The notes: a model not told the origin generated them from the letters alone. A stretch of 64,000 nucleotides of DNA from Listeria monocytogenes ATCC 19117 (GCF_000307025.1 NC_018584.1:558001-622000), one strand, 5' to 3'. Counted from the first letter of the stretch, positions 1 to 8,950 are shown. Numbers and translations are program-made.

Positions 1-1
1 A

Positions 2-1852
2 GCGCTATTTTCTGAGAAAGAAACTCGAGATCCGAGCGTAGAATACTTACCTTCTGAAAATGAACGTGCCAATTTAATTTTGCTAATGCTTTTAACAGCA
101 AAAGAAGAACTATCCCTCGCCCATTTTACAACGAAGATTCAAGTAAGCAAAAACACCATTCTTCGTGATTTAAAAGTAGCGCAAAAATTACTTCCTAAAG
201 AAACAACTGTCACTTATAGTAGAGCATCGGGTTATCAGTTAGCAGGGAGTGAATGGGAACTTCGCAAGGTTCTGACACAAGTTGTAAGTAGTGTGAAAGA
301 GATGTTCCGAGGAGAGCACTATTTCCTATCGTATTCAGGAATTGAAAAAGTCCAACTAATGGAAATTCGCCGCACACTCGAAGAAGCAGAAGCGATGATG
401 CAAATAAAATTCACCTATGAGCAAATCGAATTATTACCCTATTTGCTATCCGTGATGTTCTTAAGAATCAGAGACCGGCGCTTAATCGACACTGCTTTTC
501 ATATTGACGAGAAATCACTTTCAGACACGCGAGAATACCACATCACCGATATTTTGCTCGAAAAAACTGGCCCAGTTCCAGAACAAGAGCGACTTTTCAT
601 CACATTACAACTTCTTACAACAAACATTTTTTCCGGCGAAATTTTAACTGAAAAATTAACAGAAGACTTGGAAAAAGTTGTCCTCACATGCTTAGACTTA
701 TTCGAGAAAAAAGCACTTGTTTCTCTTAAAAACAAACATATCTTAATCGAAAAATTACTCTTACATTTAAAACCAGCCTATTACCGGATTAAATACCAAA
801 TGAATTTAGAAGATACGCTTTATGAAAAATTCAACCAAGAATTCGAAGCGTTAAACTTCATTGTGAAAGAAGCATTTGACCCACTTGCGAAATTTATTGG
901 TCGCGAAATTCCAGCCGGCGAAATTTTCTTCATTTCTTTGTTTATTGGGAGCGACATGATACCGCAAAACGATATTTATCATAAACAAAAACGTGCGATT
1001 GTGCTTTGTCCGAGCGGGGTTACTTTTTCAAAAATCATGGAAAATATTTTAGTGAAACTATTCCCGGAAATCCATTTTTATCCAACTATATCTGTTCGGG
1101 AATATGCCTTTTTTAAAGCAGAAGTTGATATTGTTTTTTCATCCATTCCGTTAAAAGATGGCGAAAATGTCTTTGTTGTTCAGCCATTTATGAATGATAT
1201 CGAAAAAACGCAACTGCGGCAACACGTCTTGCAAAATTTATTTGGAATGGGAAACCAGCTCACGAGTATTGATAAAATCATGGAAGTAGTGGAACGTAAC
1301 GCCGATATAAAGGATCCGAATGCAATACGAGATGGAATTATTGATATTTTGTCGGCTAACACAGCTACAGATGAAAATAAACGCGTGAAAAAAGTCTATT
1401 TACATGATTTAATCACCGAAGATAACATCATGATTTGTGAGGATGTTAAAAACTATCAAGAAGCGATTCGTCTAGCAAGTCAGCCGCTGTTACTACAACA
1501 AGCAATTACAGCAAACTATGTAAAGACCATGATTGATAACCATAAGTTCCACGATCCGTACATTATTATCGGTGAAGATATTGCCATTCCACACGCTATG
1601 CCTAATGCAGGGGTGAATCGACTCGCTATGTCTCTTTTAGTCGTGAAAAATGGCGTATATTTTTCAGAAACAGAGCAAGTTCATTTCGTAATAGTTATCG
1701 CACCAGTGGATAAAGAGCAACACATTGAAGCACTTTACCAAATCGTTCATTTAGCCGAAAATCACCAAATTTTAGACGATTTGCTCGAAAATGTAACCAA
1801 AGAAAAAGTCATGCAAACTATCAACCAATTAGTAATTAGAGAGGATGAATAA
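2..1852 (+). CDS. PRD-domain transcriptional activator/antiterminator with EIIB- and EIIA-like domains (5' end cut by window)
   Basis: The reading frame is open from base 2, so the true start lies outside the window and this is a partial gene. The visible part has the end of an N-terminal helix-turn-helix region, two PTS regulation domains rich in His, an EIIB-like segment with a Cys (codon at 1007, LCPSG) and a C-terminal EIIA type-2 domain with the phosphorylatable His in the IPHAMPNAG motif (codon at 1592). This is the LicR/MtlR architecture: such proteins activate a neighbouring PTS operon and are switched by phosphorylation from EI/HPr and the cognate EIIB. It lies 3 bp upstream of the sugar isomerase gene and begins the visible part of a PTS operon, so it is probably the local regulator. 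The substrate cannot be read from sequence. Confidence 0.9.
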   Translation, partial: ALFSEKETRDPSVEYLPSENERANLILLMLLTAKEELSLAHFTTKIQVSKNTILRDLKVAQKLLPKETTVTYSRASGYQLAGSEWELRKVLTQVVSSVKEMFRGEHYFLSYSGIEKVQLMEIRRTLEEAEAMMQIKFTYEQIELLPYLLSVMFLRIRDRRLIDTAFHIDEKSLSDTREYHITDILLEKTGPVPEQERLFITLQLLTTNIFSGEILTEKLTEDLEKVVLTCLDLFEKKALVSLKNKHILIEKLLLHLKPAYYRIKYQMNLEDTLYEKFNQEFEALNFIVKEAFDPLAKFIGREIPAGEIFFISLFIGSDMIPQNDIYHKQKRAIVLCPSGVTFSKIMENILVKLFPEIHFYPTISVREYAFFKAEVDIVFSSIPLKDGENVFVVQPFMNDIEKTQLRQHVLQNLFGMGNQLTSIDKIMEVVERNADIKDPNAIRDGIIDILSANTATDENKRVKKVYLHDLITEDNIMICEDVKNYQEAIRLASQPLLLQQAITANYVKTMIDNHKFHDPYIIIGEDIAIPHAMPNAGVNRLAMSLLVVKNGVYFSETEQVHFVIVIAPVDKEQHIEALYQIVHLAENHQILDDLLENVTKEKVMQTINQLVIREDE

Positions 1853-1855
1853 ATT

Positions 1856-2458
1856 TTGGATAAACAAGCTATTTTAGATAATATTCACCAAACATGGCAA
1901 GAAGAAGCAAACGCGATTTCCCGTTTGCCGGAAGTAACAAGTGAAGAGGCTCTCGTTAAAACGGTTGAAAAAATCGCCGAGTGCACTGGGAAAATTGTCG
2001 TAGCTGGTTGTGGAACATCCGGCGTCGCTGCGAAAAAATTAGTACACTCTTTCAACTGTATCGAACGTCCAGCAGTCTTTTTAACCCCATCAGATGCTGT
2101 GCATGGAACTCTCGGTGTACTTCAAAAAGAAGATATATTGATTCTCATTTCAAAAGGTGGAAATACAGGCGAATTACTTAATTTAATTCCTGCTTGTAAA
2201 ACAAAAGGAAGCACACTGATTGGTGTAACAGAAAACCCAGATTCCGTTATCGCCAAAGAAGCAGATATCTTTTTCCCAGTGAGTGTAAGCAAAGAACCAG
2301 ATCCGTTTAATATGTTAGCAACGGCAAGTACAATGGCTGTTATTGCAAGTTTTGATGCAGTTATTGTTTGCTTAATGACCTATATGAATTATACAAAAGA
2401 GCAGTTTTCCGTCATCCATCCTGGTGGTGCCGTTGGAAACAAATTATTAAATAAATAA
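1856..2458 (+). CDS. SIS-domain sugar-phosphate isomerase
   Basis: A 200-residue single SIS domain. The N-terminal half carries the glycine-rich phosphosugar site (VVAGCGTSGVAAKK, then SKGGNTGELL) and the C-terminal part has HPGGAVGNKLL. It resembles KdsD/GutQ-type arabinose-5-phosphate isomerases without their CBS tail, or 6-phospho-3-hexuloisomerases. The start is TTG, with a ribosome site (AGAGAGGATG) inside the end of the upstream regulator gene. Lying between the regulator and the EIIA of a polyol-type PTS, it probably interconverts the ketose phosphate made from the imported sugar. The exact substrate is unknown. Confidence 0.88.
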   Translation: MDKQAILDNIHQTWQEEANAISRLPEVTSEEALVKTVEKIAECTGKIVVAGCGTSGVAAKKLVHSFNCIERPAVFLTPSDAVHGTLGVLQKEDILILISKGGNTGELLNLIPACKTKGSTLIGVTENPDSVIAKEADIFFPVSVSKEPDPFNMLATASTMAVIASFDAVIVCLMTYMNYTKEQFSVIHPGGAVGNKLLNK

Positions 2459-2485
2459 ACAAGCAGCCAGTCGGAGGGATGCAAT

Positions 2486-2953
2486 TTGGATGTATTAGAA
2501 TATTTTAAAGAAGAAATGGTTCGATTTTCAAACGAACAAGATAAAGAAAAATTACTTACAGAAATGGCGGAACAGTTGTGTGAAGTGGGCGCAGTAAAGC
2601 CAAGCTATAAAGATGCAGTAATTAAACGGGAAAAAGTTTTTCCAACCGGATTACTAACCGCGCACGCCGGGGTTGCCATTCCACATACAGATAGCGAACA
2701 TGTTATTCGGCCAGTGGTGGCTGTACGAATACTCAAGAAGCCCGTTTCATTTATTGAAATGGCCTCTGATAACGAAGCAATCGATGTCAGAATTGTCTTT
2801 ATGATGGCGCTAAGGAGTGCCGATGAACAACTAGATATGCTGCAAACACTTATTCAACTTATTCAAGACGAGGAGGTGATGACGACCTTACTTAAAGCGC
2901 AAGAGACGGGAGATGTTCTTTCCGCAATAGAACATTTTTCTAAGAATAATTAA
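2486..2953 (+). CDS. PTS EIIA component, fructose/galactitol type
   Basis: A 155-residue EIIA type-2 protein. The phospho-accepting His lies in the VAIPHTD motif around residue 68, and flanking sequence matches GatA/FruA-like EIIA domains. It receives phosphate from HPr and passes it to EIIB. A TTG start follows a good ribosome site (GGAGGG near 2473). It is unlinked from its EIIB and EIIC by four genes but in the same operon, and it pairs functionally with the products at 5088 and 5396. Confidence 0.9.
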   Translation: MDVLEYFKEEMVRFSNEQDKEKLLTEMAEQLCEVGAVKPSYKDAVIKREKVFPTGLLTAHAGVAIPHTDSEHVIRPVVAVRILKKPVSFIEMASDNEAIDVRIVFMMALRSADEQLDMLQTLIQLIQDEEVMTTLLKAQETGDVLSAIEHFSKNN

Positions 2954-2969
2954 GGGAGGTCGGGAATAG

Positions 2970-3368
2970 ATGGGGAGTTTTTTTGCAAGTTTTGTAGACT
3001 GGCTAATAGGAAGTCCAGGTAGATTTGTCGTTAACTTAATTGAAGATAATATGTTAATTTTCATGTTCGTAGTAATGATTTACGCCACCACCATTTTATA
3101 CGCCAAGTGGACACTCGCATACTACTTACCGAAAAAAATGAATCAGTTAGCAGAAATGAAAACGTGGGAGCTGGACGAATTATATGCAGCGTGGCAAACA
3201 GAGAAAAAAGCTCTACCGTGGTACATTCTCGTGCCAAGCCGAAATGAATTTTGGGTAAAATCAGCCCGAAATGCACCAGAATCAACTAAATTACTCCATT
3301 TTAGTCAACAAAAATTAAAACTAAGTGACAAAGAAAAGTTACAAAAAATCATAGAAATTCAATCTTGA
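2970..3368 (+). CDS. Small membrane protein of the PTS operon, unknown function
   Basis: A 132-residue protein with one strong membrane segment near residues 26-47 and a charged C-terminal half. I do not recognise a family. A strong ribosome site (GGGAGGTC) precedes the ATG, and the gene sits between EIIA and the epimerase with only short gaps, so it is co-transcribed. A GutM-like accessory role is conceivable because glucitol PTS operons also carry a small one-membrane-segment protein, but I see no clear sequence match; that idea is inference. Confidence 0.8.
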   Translation: MGSFFASFVDWLIGSPGRFVVNLIEDNMLIFMFVVMIYATTILYAKWTLAYYLPKKMNQLAEMKTWELDELYAAWQTEKKALPWYILVPSRNEFWVKSARNAPESTKLLHFSQQKLKLSDKEKLQKIIEIQS

Positions 3369-3378
3369 GGTGATAATA

Positions 3379-4029
3379 GTGGCAAAAATAGTTCCGTCTG
3401 TTTTTGGAGCAGACATCGGCAGAATTAATGAACAGTTAGAGGTTCTAGAGAAAAATGGCATTGATTTATTACATGTGGATATGATGGATGGCTCGTTCGT
3501 CCCGAACATTGCTTTTGGTCCAGATCAAATCAAAATGATGAAAAAAGGCACGAAGCTTCAATTTGATGTTCATATGATGGTGTATGAACCAGACCGTTAT
3601 ATTCCAAGATTAGTGGAAGCAGGCGCACATATGATTACAGTCCACCAAGAAGCAACAACTCATTTGCATCGTACAATTCAACTAATTAAAAGTTACGGAG
3701 TTCGCGCGGGAGTGGTATTAAATCCTGGTACACCACCAAGCACTTTGGAATACGTGTTAGATGATATTGACTGTATTTTGCTTATGACTGTAAATCCAGG
3801 CTTAGGTGGTCAAAAATTCTTCCAATCAAGTTTAGAAAAAATCAGAAAAACCAAAGCATATATTGGAAATCGTCCTATTCAAATTGAAGTAGATGGCGGA
3901 GTAAATGCTGAACTCGCGAAAGAATGCACACTTGCAGGCGCGGATTTAATCGTTGTAGGATCTTACTTATTTGAAGGAGATATCGAAGCGAATTTGGAGA
4001 AGTTATCGAAAGGAGTTTTAACAGAATGA
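3379..4029 (+). CDS. rpe: Ribulose-phosphate 3-epimerase family protein
   Basis: A 216-residue TIM barrel. Family motifs are visible: KIVPSVFGAD at the N terminus, LHVDMMDGSFVPN with metal-binding His/Asp, HMMVYEP, LMTVNPGLGGQKF and VDGGVN. It interconverts ribulose 5-phosphate and xylulose 5-phosphate (or a related ketose phosphate). I place the start at GTG 3379 rather than the in-frame GTG 3370, because GAGG at 3367-3370 then serves as ribosome site with 8-nt spacing. It overlaps the next gene by 4 bp (ATGA), showing tight coupling. Its presence suggests that the imported polyol enters the pentose phosphate pool. Confidence 0.92.
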   Translation: MAKIVPSVFGADIGRINEQLEVLEKNGIDLLHVDMMDGSFVPNIAFGPDQIKMMKKGTKLQFDVHMMVYEPDRYIPRLVEAGAHMITVHQEATTHLHRTIQLIKSYGVRAGVVLNPGTPPSTLEYVLDDIDCILLMTVNPGLGGQKFFQSSLEKIRKTKAYIGNRPIQIEVDGGVNAELAKECTLAGADLIVVGSYLFEGDIEANLEKLSKGVLTE

Positions 4030-5072
4030 AAGCTTTAAAATTATATGGAAAAAGAGATTTGCGTTATGAAGAAGCGGATATGCCAACAATCGAACAGCCA
4101 GATGATGTGATTTTGAAAGTGAAAACGGTTGGGATTTGCGGATCTGATATTTCGAGATACAGTAAACTTGGTCCGTATGTACCAGGAATGGTGTGGGGAC
4201 ATGAATTTTCAGGAGAAGTGATTGAGGTTGGTAGTGAGGTTACAGATATTGAGATTGGTGATAGGGCTGCCGGATGCCCAGCACTCTATTGCGGAGAGTG
4301 TGAATACTGTAAAAAAGGCGAATTCGCCCGCTGTCGGAAGCTAACAGTAATCGGAGCAAGACATCCCGGAGCCTATGCTGAGTATATCAAACTTCCAGCA
4401 GAAAATGTAGTAAAAATACCAGACGAATTAGATTATGAAGCTGCTGCACTTGTCGAGCCTTCCGCAGTGGTCGTTCATGGGTTTTATCATACGAAATTAC
4501 AAGCAGGCAATGATGTCGTCGTTGTCGGAAGCGGCAATATAGGTTTGCTAGCAATTCAATGGGCAAAAGTTTTTGGCGCAAAAAGAGTTATTGCAATTGA
4601 TGTAGACGATAAAAAGTTAGCTCTTGCAAAAGAAGTAGGAGCAGACGTCGTTATTAATTCTTTAAAAGAAGATCCATTAGAAGTAGTCGCAGCACATACA
4701 GATGGTCTAAACGCTGATTTAGTTGTAGAAGCTGCGGGATCACCTATTACATCTGCCCAAGTTTTTGCCTATGCGAAAAAAGGTGGAGGCGTCGTTTTCC
4801 TAGGGATTCCATACGCCGATGTAACAATCGAACGTTTCTATTTTGAAAAAATTGTTCGGAGTGAGCTTACTGTTTGGGGCTCATGGAATGCAATTTCTGC
4901 ACCATTTCCAGGAAAAGAATGGCAAACAACCATTCACTTCCTAGCCAATAAACAAATCAACATTGAACCAATGATTACACATCGTCTTTCACTTGCTGAA
5001 GGACCAGAAGTTTTTGAGCGAATCTATGAAAGAAATGAATTTTTCGGGAAAGTATTATTTTTCCCAGAATAA
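4026..5072 (+). CDS. Zinc-dependent medium-chain polyol (phosphate) dehydrogenase
   Basis: A 348-residue MDR-family dehydrogenase similar to galactitol-1-phosphate 5-dehydrogenase and sorbitol dehydrogenase. Catalytic zinc ligands are seen in GICGSD (Cys) and GHEFSGEV (His/Glu). The structural zinc lobe has four Cys in CPALYCGECEYCKKGEFARC. The NAD site is VVVGSGNIG. It probably oxidises the polyol phosphate made by the PTS to a ketose phosphate, which the adjacent epimerase and SIS isomerase could then process. It is translationally coupled to the epimerase by a 4-bp overlap. Confidence 0.92.
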   Translation: MKALKLYGKRDLRYEEADMPTIEQPDDVILKVKTVGICGSDISRYSKLGPYVPGMVWGHEFSGEVIEVGSEVTDIEIGDRAAGCPALYCGECEYCKKGEFARCRKLTVIGARHPGAYAEYIKLPAENVVKIPDELDYEAAALVEPSAVVVHGFYHTKLQAGNDVVVVGSGNIGLLAIQWAKVFGAKRVIAIDVDDKKLALAKEVGADVVINSLKEDPLEVVAAHTDGLNADLVVEAAGSPITSAQVFAYAKKGGGVVFLGIPYADVTIERFYFEKIVRSELTVWGSWNAISAPFPGKEWQTTIHFLANKQINIEPMITHRLSLAEGPEVFERIYERNEFFGKVLFFPE

Positions 5073-5087
5073 TAGGGGGATTTTAGG

Positions 5088-5381
5088 ATGAAAAAGAAGA
5101 AAATTTATGTTTGTTGTGGGACTGGAATTGCAACTTCCACTGTTATTTCCAAAAAAGTGCGTGCGGTACTAGACGAAAAGCGCATTCCATATGAAATTAG
5201 TCAATGTACGGTTCAAGAAGTAGCGTCAAAAGTAAGCACATCTAAGCCAGACATTATTGTTAGTTCAACAACAGTTACAGGTGATGTTGGTGATGTACCA
5301 GTTGTCATTGGAAGATCATTTTTAACAGGCCTAAAAAAACAAGAAACAATCGATGAAATACTCGCGATACTTCAAGATTAA
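5088..5381 (+). CDS. PTS EIIB component, galactitol type
   Basis: A 97-residue soluble EIIB. The phosphocysteine lies in YVCCGTGIATST near the N terminus, as in GatB. It relays phosphate from EIIA to the sugar bound by EIIC. It has a ribosome site (GGGGG) before ATG 5088 and is followed after 14 bp by the EIIC gene. Confidence 0.93.
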   Translation: MKKKKIYVCCGTGIATSTVISKKVRAVLDEKRIPYEISQCTVQEVASKVSTSKPDIIVSSTTVTGDVGDVPVVIGRSFLTGLKKQETIDEILAILQD

Positions 5382-5395
5382 AGGGAGGGCACAAA

Positions 5396-6667
5396 ATGGA
5401 TATTATTCTAGATTTCTTTAAATATATTATCGGGCTTGGTGTAACAGTTATGATGCCGATTATCATTACCATTCTAGGTGTGATTTTCCGCAAAAAAATT
5501 AGTGTAGCTTTTAAAGCGGGGCTAACAGTTGGTGTTGGGTTTGTTGGACTAGGCGTTATCACTTCACTCATGTTAACGACTATTACACCAGTTACAAAAG
5601 CACTTGTAGAAAATTATAATTTTAAATTAACCGCAACGGATATCGGTTGGGGAGTTGGGTCATCACTCGCATGGGGAACAGAAGTCGTACCATTTGTTTT
5701 CGTCGCAATTATTGCAACCAATATTTTAATGATTGCCTTTAAATGGACGAAAACAATGGACGTAGATATTTGGAATTACTGGCAACCACTTTTCATCGCC
5801 AGTGCACTTTACTTAACAACAGGAAGCATGATTATTGCGATTCTTAGTTCGATTATCAATATGGCAATTATCTTCAAAATCGCTGACTGGACACAAAAAG
5901 ATGTGGAGAATGTTTTAGGATTAGAGGGGATTTCTTTACCACAAATTCAAACTACCGGGTGGGCGCTTGTTGGTTATCCAATGAACTGGCTACTCGGAAA
6001 AATTCCCGGCGTTAGAAAAATTAATTGGTCCACAGAGAAAGTGCAATCACGTTTAGGTATTTTCGGCGAACCGATGCTTATGGGCTTAATTATTGGTGGT
6101 GGACTTGCTGCCATTGCTCAAATGCCGCTGAGCCAAGTACTGCAAACTGGAGTAACGATTGCCGCTAGTTTAGTACTTATTCCGCGGATGGTTTCCCTTC
6201 TAATGGACGGTCTTACGGTTATCTCGGAAGCTGCTCATGAATTCATGGAAAAACGTTTCCCAGGTCGCGAACTATTTATCGGACTAGATTCAGCGGTGGG
6301 GATTGGTCATCCATTTGTGCTTTCGCTTGGCTTACTCATGATTCCGATTACTTTGATTTTAGCGTTCATTTTGCCAGGAAATAAAGTATTACCTTTAGCT
6401 GATTTAACGGCGCTTCCATTCTACATGATTTTTGCTATTGTTCCATCCAAAGGGAATTTATTTAGAGGGATTTTCACAGGTATTGTTATCGTCATTATCA
6501 CCCTCTACCTATCAGGAGCAGCGGCACCTTTAATGACAGAACTTGCAGGTCAAATTGGTTATAATATACCGAAAGACGCTGTAGAAGTAACCTCTCTAGC
6601 AGTTGGGACTCAGTGGTATACGTGGATTGTATATTACGGCCTTCATTGGTTCGGAGGTATTCTATAA
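5396..6667 (+). CDS. PTS EIIC permease component, galactitol type
   Basis: A 423-residue polytopic membrane protein of the GatC family, with many hydrophobic segments and the typical GLDSAVGIGHPFV region near residue 300. It forms the membrane channel of the PTS and couples transport to phosphorylation by EIIB. It is the last gene of the operon and is followed by a strong terminator at 6681. With the dehydrogenase, epimerase and isomerase, the operon looks like one for a pentitol or galactitol-like polyol; the substrate is inferred, not seen. Confidence 0.93.
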   Translation: MDIILDFFKYIIGLGVTVMMPIIITILGVIFRKKISVAFKAGLTVGVGFVGLGVITSLMLTTITPVTKALVENYNFKLTATDIGWGVGSSLAWGTEVVPFVFVAIIATNILMIAFKWTKTMDVDIWNYWQPLFIASALYLTTGSMIIAILSSIINMAIIFKIADWTQKDVENVLGLEGISLPQIQTTGWALVGYPMNWLLGKIPGVRKINWSTEKVQSRLGIFGEPMLMGLIIGGGLAAIAQMPLSQVLQTGVTIAASLVLIPRMVSLLMDGLTVISEAAHEFMEKRFPGRELFIGLDSAVGIGHPFVLSLGLLMIPITLILAFILPGNKVLPLADLTALPFYMIFAIVPSKGNLFRGIFTGIVIVIITLYLSGAAAPLMTELAGQIGYNIPKDAVEVTSLAVGTQWYTWIVYYGLHWFGGIL

Positions 6668-6680
6668 TTGCAATTTAATG

Positions 6681-6717
6681 AAACAAGCATTAGTTTGCGC
6701 TAATGCTTGTTTTATTT
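6681..6717 (+). terminator. Intrinsic terminator of the galactitol-type PTS operon
   Basis: A 13-bp perfect stem (AAACAAGCATTAG / CTAATGCTTGTTT) is followed by a T-rich run. It lies 13 bp after the EIIC stop. Confidence 0.9.
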
Positions 6718-6738
6718 GGACCAATGATTTTTAGCTAG

Positions 6739-6767
6739 TAGACAACACATTGACAGTTCTATATAAT
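6739..6767 (+). promoter_or_regulatory. Sigma-A promoter of the second prs gene
   Basis: TAGACA (6739-6744), a 17-bp spacer, then a perfect TATAAT (6762-6767). The transcript start about 7 bp later leaves a short leader before the ribosome site at 6795, which supports the ATG at 6807 as start. Confidence 0.75.
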
Positions 6768-6806
6768 AATAAGGAGAAGAAATTAGTACGGCGGAAGGAG
6801 ATAGCA

Positions 6807-7742
6807 ATGGCAGGCAAAATGAAACTTTTTTCTGTGACGAGTGAGAGACCACTTGCGACAAAAATTGCAGATTATCTAGATATACCTTTATGTGAGGTGG
6901 AGCTCCAGAAGTTCAGTGATGGAGAAGTGAAAATTAATATTGAGGAAAGTATCCGTGGAACGAATGCGTATGTTGTGCAATCAATGAATTCCAACGTAAA
7001 CGAACGTCTAATGGAACTTTTAATCATGGTAGATGCCTTAAAACGCGCTTCCGTGCATTCCATCAATATAATTATGCCTTATTATGGCTATGCTCGTCAG
7101 GACAGAAAAGCTCGCTCAAGAGAACCAATTACCGCCAAATTAATGGCAAATCTAATTCAAAGAGCTGGAGCCGACCGTTTAATCACAGTAGATTTACACG
7201 CAGCTCAAATTCAAGGCTTTTTCAACATTCCAATCGATCATCTTTCAGCAATTCCGCTAATTGGTGATTATTTGATAGAAAATTACGGTGAAAAAGACGT
7301 GGTAGTTGTCGCGCCGGATCACAGTGGCGTAGTTCGCGCACGCAGAATCGCGGACCGACTAAACGCGCCAATCGCCATTTTAAACCGTAAACCAAGACCA
7401 CATGAAGACGAAATTATGAGTGTCATTGGCGATGTGAAAGGCAAAGTCGCAATCGTTGTCGATGATATTATCGATACCGGCGTCCGTGCCACTACTTCAG
7501 CTGATATTTTACTTGAAAAAGGTGCCGTAGAAGTTATCGCTTGCGCAACCCACTCCGTCATGGCAGGAAATGCAACCGAACGCTTACAAAATTCCAATAT
7601 CAAAGAAGTCATCACATCGGACTCCATCGATCTTCCAGAAGATAAACAATTCGACAAACTAACAACCATCTCCATCGGACGAATCTTAGGCCGCGCAATC
7701 GAAGGCGTACAAGAAAACCGCTCGTTGCATCCGTTGTTTTAA
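6807..7742 (+). CDS. prs: Ribose-phosphate pyrophosphokinase (PRPP synthase), second paralogue
   Basis: A 311-residue class-I-type PRPP synthase that makes PRPP from ribose 5-phosphate and ATP. Visible motifs are the ATP loop region ([17 protein letters not shown]), the metal-site His in [21 protein letters not shown] and the PRPP loop [10 protein letters not shown]. The start at 6807 follows AAGGAG at 6795-6800; a longer in-frame frame upstream would begin inside the promoter. The PRPP loop continues VRATT where typical Bacillus Prs has AGTIT, and the Arg-Pro segment is shortened, so this looks like the diverged Listeria paralogue rather than the housekeeping copy. It is monocistronic, bounded by terminators on both sides. 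Confidence 0.93.
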   Translation: MAGKMKLFSVTSERPLATKIADYLDIPLCEVELQKFSDGEVKINIEESIRGTNAYVVQSMNSNVNERLMELLIMVDALKRASVHSINIIMPYYGYARQDRKARSREPITAKLMANLIQRAGADRLITVDLHAAQIQGFFNIPIDHLSAIPLIGDYLIENYGEKDVVVVAPDHSGVVRARRIADRLNAPIAILNRKPRPHEDEIMSVIGDVKGKVAIVVDDIIDTGVRATTSADILLEKGAVEVIACATHSVMAGNATERLQNSNIKEVITSDSIDLPEDKQFDKLTTISIGRILGRAIEGVQENRSLHPLF

Positions 7743-7752
7743 AGAATAAGCA

Positions 7753-7787
7753 AAAAACAGTAACTTAGTAGAGTTGCTGTTTTTTTG
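7753..7787 (+). terminator. Intrinsic terminator of prs
   Basis: The stem AAACAGTAACT / AGTTGCTGTTT (one G-U pair) is followed by a long T run, 10 bp after the prs stop. Confidence 0.85.
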
Positions 7788-7879
7788 TTATCTGTCGACC
7801 TTGAGTAGCGTGAAAAACACCGGGAATCGTCAGAAATAGCTCTTTGAGGTAAGATGGGAGTAAGAAGAAAAGTTAGCGG

Positions 7880-8104
7880 GTTTTAGCTACTTATTTTGAA
7901 ATGTAAATGGACTCCTCAGTCATGATGAAGGGATTACCTTTGAAAGTTTTAGTTACTTAATGTGAAATATAAATTTGGTTCCTTTGGAAAACAACAATAG
8001 CGTGTAGTATTGTTTACTTACTCATTGTGAATTGTAAATGCAGAAGCAGCAAAATAACCAAAAGTAATGACTTTCATTTTAATTGCTTAAGATGAAATAT
8101 AAAT
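7880..8104 (+). CRISPR. Four-repeat Cas-less CRISPR array
   Basis: Four 29-nt repeats lie at 7880-7908, 7946-7974, 8011-8039 and 8076-8104, all ending in (A/T)T(A/G)TAAAT and most beginning GTTTTAG-like then TTACTTA. Spacers are 37, 36 and 36 nt and unrelated to one another. Repeats are degenerate: the first two are closest to each other, the third and fourth carry several changes. After another 36 nt (8105-8140), a much decayed fifth repeat may lie at 8141-8169, about 12 of 29 matches. No cas gene is present anywhere in the window. Confidence 0.88.
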
Positions 8105-8167
8105 GAAAACCTATTATGCTTATGATTATCTATTTCCGTTATAATTATTCCTTGCAAATAAATTCCT

Positions 8168-8203
8168 AAAAACAAAACCCTCATTAATTGGTTTTGTTTT
8201 TTT
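8168..8203 (+). terminator. Intrinsic terminator ending the rliB transcript
   Basis: The stem AACAAAACC / GGTTTTGTT, around a short loop, is followed by a run of Ts. Confidence 0.8.
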
Positions 8204-8363
8204 GTGAATAATTATAGTCAAACGAGCAATCTGTTAACAATTTAGCAATAAACGCAATAAAAAGCCGTTTTTTCACTATGGATTGTACTATAAAACATAA
8301 TCTACCTATGCTAAAATTTAAGGGAAGGTAAGCTGAATAATACATATAAGGAGGACTCTACTA

Positions 8364-8942
8364 TTGAAAAAGATTCTAGTGCCCATATTATTGTTAGCAA
8401 CAATCTTAGCAAGCTGTTCCTCGCCGAATGAAAAAATAACCAAAGACACTAAAATATCCAAGACTATCACAATAAGAGCAGATTACAAAATTCCAAAAGA
8501 TATTAAAGAACTTGAGGATAATAGTGCTAATATTGTTAAAGTGAAATTTCTTCAAAATAAAACGATAGGCAAGGATGGTAGTACTATTAGCGAGATAGAA
8601 ATTTTGACTAGTTACAAAGGAAACCTAGAAAAAGGGAGTAAAGTAGATATTTCAGAACCGTGGTATTTAAGCGATGGTAAATATGTCGCTGTTGAAAACT
8701 ATATTGCATTAGATAAGGGACAAGAATATACCATTTTTCTTGGAGAAAAAGATAAAGATACATATCCTCTTAGTAGTATGGGTTATGGTAAATTTGGTGG
8801 AAGTTTAAAAGAGGACCAAGCTGTTCTAGCAGATTTCAACATTCTTGGAGAAGTGCAAAAATTTGATTTTATCTCAGAAAATACTGAGGAAGTAAAAAAT
8901 TATCAATTAATTAAAGAGCAAGTCGCAGGGAAATATAAATGA
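8364..8942 (+). CDS. Predicted lipoprotein, unknown function
   Basis: A 192-residue protein with a lipoprotein signal: MKK, a hydrophobic stretch, then the lipobox LASC near residue 18, so it should be anchored on the outer face of the membrane. The mature part is charged and soluble, and I do not recognise a domain. The start is TTG at 8364 behind a perfect AAGGAGG at 8349-8355. It has its own terminator and no operon partners. Confidence 0.85.
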   Translation: MKKILVPILLLATILASCSSPNEKITKDTKISKTITIRADYKIPKDIKELEDNSANIVKVKFLQNKTIGKDGSTISEIEILTSYKGNLEKGSKVDISEPWYLSDGKYVAVENYIALDKGQEYTIFLGEKDKDTYPLSSMGYGKFGGSLKEDQAVLADFNILGEVQKFDFISENTEEVKNYQLIKEQVAGKYK

Positions 8943-8950
8943 GTAAACTT

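Larger units (their letters stand above)
7880..8203 (+). ncRNA. rliB: RliB-type CRISPR RNA locus
   Basis: This 600-bp gap between prs and the lipoprotein gene holds no protein gene but a regular repeat array (7880-8104) ending at an intrinsic terminator (about 8168-8203). Position and repeat form match the Listeria noncoding RNA RliB, known to be abundant, processed by PNPase and lacking adjacent cas genes. The 5' end is approximate: a TAAGAT hexamer at 7850-7855 could be the -10 box but I see no convincing -35, so the transcript may begin somewhat upstream of the first repeat. Confidence 0.85.

Noticed and set aside
8141-8169. Fifth rliB repeat
   Set aside because: Only about 12 of 29 positions match at the expected spacing; kept only as a possible decayed repeat.
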